The notes under the pieces: generated by a model
Told to the model about the DNA's origin: nothing
Seen by the model: only the letters and a program-made list of their open reading frames with translations
The model's database searches: none
Part shown: piece after piece, positions 56,513-64,000 of the stretch
Layout: each line of letters begins with the position of its first letter
How positions within the stretch are numbered: position 1 is the first letter of the stretch
Assembly: GCA_026225945.1 (NCBI GenBank)
Contig: JAMJFZ010001799.1
Span: 1 to 64,000, forward strand
Length of the DNA: 64,000 nt
DNA from: Cricetomys ansorgei
Taxonomy: Eukaryota > Chordata > Mammalia > Rodentia > Nesomyidae
Reading direction: 5' to 3'
Translations under genes and position numbers: made by a program

Positions 56513-57182
56513 TCAACAAAAACCCGAAAGAAAGGAAGCATCCCAAAGGAATGTACAGAAACCATATAGTATTCAGACAGTTTTACAGAGTAAAGCTGTT
56601 ACCATCACTTAATCGCCGTTTTTCTTATCTCTGACCTGGTGCCCGTAAGCAGGCAGCTCATGCCGCTTCTGCCCGTCGCTGAGTTCTGCTCCTAGGTTCT
56701 GGCTTCAGGCCCATCCCTCTGCCTCCAAATGCTGGGACTGCTCCATTTTCCATTCTTACCAGCAATAAGGATCCACGTGGTGCCAACATGTAAGATTTGT
56801 CTGACTTTAATCAATTTGGCTCCTCTAGTGATGTGAAGTATTTTGTTTTGCAGAACTTCTGTTATTGTTCTTACGAATGTGGCTTCACTGGAAAGTCATC
56901 GGTTCAGAGGCTTTCCCGTGTTCAAATGGACTCATTTGTCTTTATTCCGTTCTTATTTTGGATGTTAGTTTTCTTAAAGAGCAGTTGTTATTCCTTGGTT
57001 AGAATAGCCTGTGTAGTTTTATCTTTCTCTTAAATGGTAATGTCTTAAGACATGCTTTAATTTTTCCAAAGGAGAGGCTGATTTTTGACTTTCATCAACT
57101 TCCATCTCTTAGGAAATTGAAGTCTGTAGCTTTGAGGAAGTGCAAAATCTCTTTTCCACAGAGTTTTGTTTTGCTTTCCCAG

Positions 57183-57222
57183 AGCTCTTAGCGACTAAAC
57201 ACTATGCATCACAATGAACCTG
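57183..57222 (+). other. Candidate small exon
   Basis: Acceptor tract TTTTGTTTTGCTTTCCCAG, 40 bases, then donor CTG|GTAAGT. It contains an ATG at 57204 (ATGCATCACAATGAACCTG) open to the donor. Both splice sites are strong, but a single 40-base exon with no partner is weak evidence. Confidence 0.25.
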
Positions 57223-57669
57223 GTAAGTTTTAATTACTCAGTTTCTGAAATGGCTTAGAATTGGAGCGACTTTGGGTCATTCTGCCCAAGTAGCCATTTT
57301 ATGCTTGCTCCCTTCTGTGCAGCTGACAGCTCACCCCAGGCATTGAGAGTGGGCTCTTCTGTTGCTGCAGAGTTCCAAATGTTGGGAGATTTTTTTTTCC
57401 CCTCACACAGAGATGAAAGCCAAGCCCTTGAAACGATCATCACTAAGCTGCCATCCATTTGTCCAGCTTCTGTCTTACGTATCACAGAAATTACTCCTCT
57501 GGCTTTTCAGATAGTTGAAAATAGTTTCAAGGCACCGCTTTGCCAACTTCAGTTGTCACTTTTCCTTAAAAAAAAAAAAAGGCTTAGTTTCCTGCACTGT
57601 TCCTGTGATTATGTATCTAGGCTGAACTACCTTCCAACCTCCATTGCTTCCCTTCGTCCTTCAGTTGAG

Positions 57670-57765
57670 TGTGTGTGAGTGTGTGTGAGAGTGTGTGTGT
57701 GAGTGTGAGTGTGTGTGAGTGTGTGTGTGAGTGTGTGTGTGATGTGTGTGACTGTGCACATGCCT
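57670..57765. repeat. (TGTGTGAG)n-type microsatellite
   Basis: GTGTGTGAGTGTGTGTGA units of varied length. Confidence 0.9.
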
Positions 57766-58389
57766 ATACATGTGGGCGTAGGTATTCTTTATAGCCTAGA
57801 AAAGCTGTGCTTTTGATTGTTCAATGAGTGATTTGTTAAGAATGTAGCAAAGCAAAGAATGTAATAAAGAAATAGCAGACAGATTGACAGGTGCTCCAAC
57901 TCAGTGTTCAGTGGAGAAGCCTGGTGTAACCCAATTGAGAGCAAACAGAGCTGACATCAAATCAGTGACTTAAACCCAGCAGAGATTGATGGGGGAGGGA
58001 AGCTGAGGAGGTCAGTTTGAGTTCCTGATTGAGCTTTCGCTCCATGGCTGAACTGCAGGCTTCCTTTCCCATGTAGTCCGCTTTATCAGGGTAGACAACA
58101 GGAACATCTGGTGGAAATGTTTCACCCAGGGCTGTTGTGTTGTTCTCTTCCCTTGTTGGAGAGTTAGGTGAACCAATTAGAACACTTTGAGACTAGCATA
58201 CTTGGGTCTGAAATGGGCATTGTGTGGGGTGGGGGCCAACCTCCCTTCCAAGCTGTCTTCTCAAAACAGTACAAGACAATTTACCAAAATGCCATAGCAA
58301 CAGTGTGCGTGTGCATTTGCATGAATACATGTCAGAGGTCAACACTGGCTGTTGTTCCTCAGCAGCTATTCAGCTGTTTTTGTTTTTCC

Positions 58390-58800
58390 TTAAGCCTGGG
58401 TCTCACTGTGGTCTGGGACTCACCAGTCCACTAGGCTGGCTGTCCAGTGAGCCTCCGGAATCCAGCTGTGTGTGTTTTCTAGCACTGTGATTGCAAGCAT
58501 GTCGCCATGCCACACCTTTTATATGTGTAGTGGGATTGAAGTCTTCATGCTTATTGCAAGTACCTCCTGACTGAGCCATCTACCTAGCTCCTAGATTCTT
58601 CTTCTCTTTCTTTTTTGAGATGGAGTCTCACTATGTAGACTGGACTGGCATCGATTAAAGACATGTCCTTTAGCTTTTTTGAGACATGGTTTGACTATAT
58701 AGCCTGGGCTCCCTATACAGCCTAGGGTGGCTGGCCTTAATGACTGTCGCTGTCTCGTACTGGATCACAAGTGTGAAATATGTGCCACCGTACCTGCTAG
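58390..58800 (-). repeat. Cluster of B1/B4-type SINE remnants
   Basis: Consecutive reverse B1 openings: CTGGGTCTCACTGTGG near 58395, TTTTTTGAGATGGAGTCTC at 58612 and TTTTTTGAGACATGG at 58675, with ID-like ends between. Confidence 0.6.
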
Positions 58801-58959
58801 ATTTTTTTTTTTAAATCCATGTACCACAATTCCATTTTGATGGCCACCACCACCAATGGCTAAATTTAGCTGTGAGTGCTTCCATTGTATTCTACTTTCA
58901 ATTTTTATTTTATTTCAGGCATTCTGAAGACAGTCCTGGCCTGCTCAGCCTTGTAAAAG

Positions 58960-59075
58960 ATCCTGGTACAAGCAGTTGTGGTACCTTACACTTGAAATCT
59001 TGTACTCAGGAGGCAGAGGTAAAAGGATCAATGCAAGTAAAGTCCAGCCTGGTCTGCTTCAGGCAGCTGGTTCTG
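58960..59075 (+). repeat. B1-like SINE
   Basis: CTTGTACTCAGGAGGCAGAGG and AGTCCAGCCTGGTCTGC. Confidence 0.6.
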
Positions 59076-59689
59076 TAGGGAGCATACATTCTGCCCAGCC
59101 CAGAATACCACTCTGAGGTCAGGGGCGGTCCCAGCACTTGAGAGGCAGTGAGTGAGAGGGGCATTGGAAGTTTTAAGCAGCCTAGGTTATAGATCATGCA
59201 TGAGCCATGGCTTGTGTACAGAGGTCAGAGAACAACTTTTGGAAGTTCTCTCCTTCCAGATGGGACCCACTGAGCCATCTCAAGGCTCCAGAATCTAAAC
59301 TTTTAAGTAAAGTCCATATCCTGCAGAGATTAGAGTGGGAGAATTGAGTTGAATAAATGAAAGGCTGAGTTCTGTTTTGAGTTAGAATTTTGTAGTTTTT
59401 CATTTCGGCTTCTGGCATTCCTTTTAGTAGTGAAAACTATTTCAATAAATGAGCCTGCTGAGTGTGTATCTGGCATCTGTAGCCGGCCCAGCTATTACAG
59501 AGGCTCGGGATAGCTGGGAGTTTGAGACAAACTTGAATTTAAGGTTTGACTGGTGGCCGCTCTCTAGCTGGAACTGCTGGTGGCTGCGGGATGTTGGAGC
59601 ATGGAAGCCAGGAACTCACTGGAGCTGGCAAGCAGTGTTTTCTGGACCTTAAGAGAATATTTTTGTGGTTGTTCTGCTGCTGTTTGTTT

Positions 59690-59795
59690 TTTGTTTAGGA
59701 GAGTCTTACTCTGTGGCCCTGTGTGGCCTGGAACTCACTATGTAGCCTAGGCTGGCTTGGAAACTCCAGCCTCAGTCAACATTGCTGGTACTTTT
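59690..59795 (-). repeat. B1 SINE
   Basis: AGAGTCTTACTCTGTGGCCC, CCTGGAACTCACTATGTAGC and TAGGCTGGCTTGG. Confidence 0.7.
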
Positions 59796-59984
59796 AGTTA
59801 TCTCTTAACTCTGTTTAGTGGTAAGTGGCCACTGACTGGCCATAAGTTATAGAATCAGCTCTAGCACTTTGCTATGGAAGGTCTAAGTGTCATGTGGTAC
59901 AGACCAGCGGTCGGTTCAAGGCTCCATCATGACTGTTCACTCTGAATACCCTGTTCCCCTTATAGTGGTCTCATTGTAATAGTG

Positions 59985-60100
59985 TCTCCTTCTCTCTGAG
60001 ATAAGACCTTATAGACCAGGCCGGCCTAGAACTGTTAATCTTCTGCTTCAGCCTCCAAGTTGCTAGGATTATAGGTATGCACTACCCATACCCACCCTTA
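59985..60100 (-). repeat. B1 SINE
   Basis: CTGAGATAAGACCTTATAGACC, GGCCGGCCTAGAACTG and GCTAGGATTATAGGTATGC. Confidence 0.7.
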
Positions 60101-60244
60101 CAATTTTCATTTATTTATTTGTTTACTTATATTTCATTGATATCTATACAGAGTCCTAAGTGTAGTTACTCTTAGCAGGTCATTCAAAAGACAAGGGGCA
60201 AAATAGACTAAACATCACCAGAGCTGGCATAAAAATGGTATCGC

Positions 60245-60460
60245 TATTTATTTTAATGTGTACGGGTGTTTTTCCTACGTGTATGTCTGTACCATGTGTG
60301 CCATGGTGCCCTAGGAAGCAAGAAGAGGGCGTTGGATCCTCTGGAACTGGAATTATAGAAGTTTGTTAGCTTCCAACTGGGTGCTAGGAATTGAACCTGA
60401 GTCTTCTGGAAAGCAGCCAGTGCTCCTAACCACTGAGCCATATCTTTAGCCTCTTAAAAT
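60245..60460 (-). repeat. B3/B2-type SINE
   Basis: TGGATCCTCTGGAACTGGAA, GTGCTAGGAATTGAACCTG and CTAACCACTGAGCCATATC. Confidence 0.85.
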
Positions 60461-60894
60461 GGAAAAAAAAAATAAACTTGTGTGCACTTTCTCACATGTA
60501 TGTGTATGCCTTGGCATGTGTTTAGAGTTCAGGACGACTTGTGCGACTTCTTTGACATTTTAAGCTGCAAAGCAGTGGGATCTATTTATACCCTTGAAGT
60601 GGAGTGGCTCTAAAACAACTTAATTTTATTGGCTGCTTTATTCAGTCACTGGCTTGGCTGGTGAGGAGTGTACACTGCCTGAGTTTTAGTCCTCTCTCCA
60701 GGCTTGTAGGTGTCCTGGTTTATAATGACAGAGAAAGGGAGGGAAGTCACTGTTGTGAATATGTCACTTGCTTCATGCACCCTTTAGAGAGCAGTCCAGG
60801 CATTTTTGAACTGTGTGCCTGTGCTGTTTTTCTCCTTTCTCTGGCAGCGTAGTAAGTGTGAATATTTTGAAGTCTCTTTAAAATTAGTCTCCCT

Positions 60895-61120
60895 GGTAAT
60901 TTTATGTCATGTAGATGGGTCTTTTGTCTGCTGCATGTATGTATGCCTGCGTTTTGTACCACTTGCATGCCTGGTGTCTGATAAAGGCAAAGAGAGCATT
61001 GAGTTCTTGGAACTGGAGTTAGGATGTTTGTGAACCACTGTGTGGATGCTGGAATCAAACCTGTGTCCTCTGCAAGACCACCTAGTGCTCTTGACTGCTG
61101 AGCCATCTCTCTAGCACCCA
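60895..61120 (-). repeat. B3/B2-type SINE
   Basis: TTCTTGGAACTGGAGTTAGG, GTGGATGCTGGAATCAAACC and GACTGCTGAGCCATCTCTC. Confidence 0.85.
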
Positions 61121-61439
61121 GCTTACTGTTCCTCATTGGGCATTTTCCCAATTTGTCTTTAGATAGTGAGGTGACACAGTTTCAAGATGAAATCCGGTAC
61201 TTTTTTTGTCCTCCTCTTTTTGCTTCTGGGCCAGCTTGTCTGAGATTTCAAAAGATTATTAAATCACAGCACAAATCCTGGCCACATGTTGAGTCATTCT
61301 GAAGAGAAAAATAGGATGTGCTATGTTTGAAATAGATGCACTCTCTGTGACTGGTGACCAAGCCTATACTCACCTGGTCCTAGCAGAGCATCGGCTGTTC
61401 TCAGGTCCTCCAGCATTGACTGTTAGTTTGAAAAAAGTG

Positions 61440-61665
61440 CAAGTCAGACTGACTCAGTGGTTAAGAGCCCTGGCTAGTTTTCCACAAGACCTGAGATCAG
61501 TTCCCTGTAACCACATTGAGTGGATCATAACTGCCTATCTCATCATACCCAGGTTTAGGAAGATCTAACACCTGGCACCCATGGGCACCTGACACCAACA
61601 TGCACATCCTCACCACCACCCCACTCACATAATTAAAAAATAATGAAAATAAATCTTAAAAAGAC
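61440..61665 (+). repeat. B2 SINE, decayed
   Basis: GACTCAGTGGTTAAGAGCCC, then CAAGACCTGAGATCAG and a tail with AATAATGAAAATAAATC. Confidence 0.7.
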
Positions 61666-61800
61666 ATGGTGATACATGGCTGTAATATCAGCTATTCGGG
61701 TGGCTGAGGCAGGAGGATGACAGGTTAAAGTCCTGCCATGGCTGCAGAGCTAGTTCAAGGCCAGGACCAACCTAGTAAACTTAGTGAAGGGTCAGGGGTG
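61666..61800 (+). repeat. B1-like SINE
   Basis: GGCTGTAATATCAGC, GGCTGAGGCAGGAGGATG and GTTCAAGGCCAGGACC. Confidence 0.65.
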
Positions 61801-61809
61801 TAGCTTATG

Positions 61810-62740
61810 GAAGAAATCTTTAGCGAGAAGCCCAGCGAAAAGACAGGACACGGGCCCATTCCTTGTGAGATGGCTTTGGTCTCCTTTGCTGCTTGCCTGG
61901 CATTCACTTCCGCTTTCCAGTCTTCCTTTCCTGCATGGCTTCATCCTGTGACACTGCCCTTATGACTTCCTCTACTCAAAGCACCTTGATATTGAATTGC
62001 TTGTATTGAAGATTTAGGGTGATGGGGGTTTGAGCCTGCTATCAGCAGTATTCTGGCCTAGTGTATTAGACTCCACTGTCACCCACTACACTAACACACC
62101 CTCCAGCCCTGGCCCTCTCCATGAGGTCAGTGGATGTCTATCCTGTTCTGCTCTGCTGGAGGCGCTGCTCTTTCTGCATCCCACTTCTAGGCTTCCGGTA
62201 CCTTCTGATTTCTTACCCAGAGCCTTTGCCCCTTCCTGACTCCTCAGGTGCCCCCTAACCCCACCCCAGCTCTGTCTCCTGGTTCAAAGACACATCTGTT
62301 GGGTTGTCTGAATAGCCCAGACTAGAGGAAGCAGAAGTAGAAGCTGAGGTGCCTGGCTTTTTAAAACTTGATTGAAATTTAGATAAAGCTATCCTCCTCA
62401 TAAGAATCTCTAAGAAGGGGAAAACATTGTAGAGATTTTTTTTTAATTGTTTTTATTTGTTTCTTATTTAGTGTGTGTGCGCATGTGTGTGAACTTGTGA
62501 GACCTGTTCTCTATTTCTACCTGTGGGTCCCACAGATCAAACTAAGACCGTCAGCCTCAGTGTCAAGCACCTTTTCCCTTCAGATACTCTTGCTAGCTCC
62601 AACACTGATGTTTTCTTGCCTGGGGTGGATCTTGGATTGTTTGGTTATGTTTATCGCCATCACCACTGCCATTACCACTGATGGTGCACCTCATTCTTCC
62701 TTTGTTTCTTATTCCCCTTTCTTTACACATTGAAGAATAT
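61810..62740. other. No gene or named repeat recognised
   Basis: Contains a pyrimidine-rich section (62060-62290) with overlapping short ORFs and no family motif. Confidence 0.4.
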
Positions 62741-62747
62741 GGACTGG

Positions 62748-62860
62748 CCAAGCACGGTGGTGCTTGCCTTTAATCCAGGCACTTGGGAGGCTGAGGCAGG
62801 AGGATCACTAACTAGTTCAAGGCCAGCCTAGGGTACATACAATTTTTTTTTAAAGATGAT
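62748..62860 (+). repeat. B1 SINE
   Basis: GGTGGTGCTTGCCTTTAATCC, GGCACTTGGGAGGCTGAGG and TTCAAGGCCAGCCTAGG, with a T-run at its end. Confidence 0.85.
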
Positions 62861-62865
62861 GAGGG

Positions 62866-63085
62866 CTGAAGGGACGGCTCCGTGGTTAAGAGCAGAGGCT
62901 GTTCTTGCAGAGCACCTGGGTTCAATTCCCAGCACCCACGTGGTGGGTTAAACCGTCTGTGACTCAGATCCTACCCTCCTGGTCTCTGTGGTCACTAGGC
63001 ACATACGTAGTGCACAGACATAGCTTACAGGCAAAACACCCATACACGTAAAATGCGGACTGAAGAAAATTAATGACTGAAAAAT
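62866..63085 (+). repeat. B2 SINE
   Basis: GGGCTGAAGGGACGGCTCC, TTCAATTCCCAGCACCCACG and CCCATACACGTAAAATG. Confidence 0.9.
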
Positions 63086-63489
63086 CATGGAGCCCTGATG
63101 CTGTTTGACTCTGAGTGACTCAGCTAAGCAAAGCTCTTCCCTGAGAACAGGAAGAGGATGAAGGAAGACTGCAGGTGAGAACTGGAGAGACTCAGCTGCG
63201 TGAAGAAGTTAGGCCTTTGAAGAAGGCTTTGCTCTTGTGAGGTGTCCTCAGTAAAGGCTCTGGAATCCCATTATGTGGAAGCCAAGTGTTGGGAAAACAC
63301 GTTCTCTTTTCCACTTTTGGAACCATGAACTAGGGTCAGTAATGTTCCCACAGCTCTGATAAGAATGAAGGGAGACTTGTGTATTTAGGATTAGGAGACA
63401 ACGGCTCTTAGGATCATTCACGTAGCCCAAAATGGCCTGGACATCACAGTCTTCCCCCATAGAAACAAGATCGCTTAGAAATGAAGTCA

Positions 63490-63595
63490 GCATTTGACAG
63501 GCTGAGTTTGAGGCCAGCATGGACTACTATTTCAGGCCCTCCAGGACTACACAGCAAGACCAGGACCCTGTCTAAGTAAAGTAAAACAAAACAAA
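63490..63595 (+). repeat. Truncated B1 SINE
   Basis: GAGTTTGAGGCCAGCATGG, then ACTACACAGCAAGACC and an AAAACAAAAC tail. Confidence 0.65.
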
Positions 63596-63687
63596 GTCAG
63601 TTGGCCCAATGGGACATCCTTCTATTCTGGACTGACTCCCTAGAGTCTAGAATTAGCTAGGAGTTGGTGAGGGCACTCAGTTTCATT

Positions 63688-63812
63688 TTTTGAGACAGGT
63701 CTTACTATGTAGTCCTGGCTGGTCTAGAACTTGATACATAGACCAAGCTGGCTCAAACTCAACATATTTGCCTTCCTCTGACTCTGAAGTGTGCCTCCAT
63801 GTCCAGTAAGCT
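63688..63812 (-). repeat. B1 SINE
   Basis: TTTTTTGAGACAGGTCTTAC, AGTCCTGGCTGGTCTAG and TGTGCCTCCATGTCCAG. Confidence 0.8.
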
Positions 63813-64000
63813 GAGGGTACTCTAGTCAGAAGAAGAGGTGGGAGGAGGGGGACGGGGAGCTTTGTAGGTGGGGTTTTCAGTGGAGACTGTGGTGATTGAA
63901 AGTGATTTGGACAAGTGGAAATGGGAAACCAGAGAACTGGTCCTTCTTGAAGAATGACTTAAATCTAACCCTGCAAAAACATCCAGTTCACATTCTAGGC

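Noticed and set aside
1..64000. CRISPR arrays, bacterial operons, rRNA or stand-alone tRNA genes
   Set aside because: The window is rodent nuclear DNA. Repeats are SINEs, LTR elements, microsatellites and a macrosatellite, and tRNA-like pieces are within SINEs or primer sites.

Overview
The window looks like nuclear DNA from a muroid rodent, probably a cricetid (hamster, vole or deer mouse type). The evidence is dozens of B1, B2/B3 and ID/B4 SINEs, many TG/CA microsatellites, and a tRNA-Phe-primed IAP-type provirus. The B1 copies carry the 'gatctctgtgagttc' wording common outside mouse. The species call is inference. No intact cellular protein-coding gene is visible.

Layout: (1) 1-7015 is a tandem array of a roughly 1.53-1.62 kb unit (five copies, the outer two partial). 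Each copy carries a long near-perfect hairpin and an exon-like block. (2) 7016-14015 and beyond is a minus-strand class I (gamma-type) endogenous retrovirus: LTR, polypurine tract, env transmembrane remnant, long non-coding interior and a tRNA-Glu primer site. The LTR-like sequence at its other end has a different U3. A plus-strand solo LTR of the same family lies at 15433-15700. (3) 15.7-35.9 kb holds microsatellites, SINEs, an old local duplication (18.3-19.0 kb against 21.0-21.9 kb), a solo LTR with a perfect 6-bp target duplication (25085-25562), and decaying exons of an RSPH1-like MORN-repeat gene on the minus strand (about 21.9-30.1 kb). An orphan exon-like ORF with an adjoining poly(A) signal is at 33.0-33.2 kb. 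(4) 36281-44059 is a recent, almost complete IAP-type betaretrovirus-like provirus with gag, dUTPase-protease, pol and env. Its LTRs differ at only two places. gag is intact, and pro, pol and env each carry one reading-frame break. (5) 44-64 kb is SINE-dense intergenic or intronic sequence with a GC-rich promoter-like patch near 46.1 kb.

In the provirus, Gag is read directly. An A AAA AAC slip site followed by a GC-rich hairpin feeds the dUTPase-protease frame, and a second slip site (GGGTTTT) feeds pol. Env overlaps the end of pol. The catalytic residues of RT, RNase H and integrase are all present, and the defects are small frame breaks.

The most rewarding items are the young env-bearing IAP-type provirus with a myristoylation-type Gag, the hairpin macrosatellite with its repeated candidate exon, the mismatched LTRs of the minus-strand ERV, and the decaying RSPH1-like locus.
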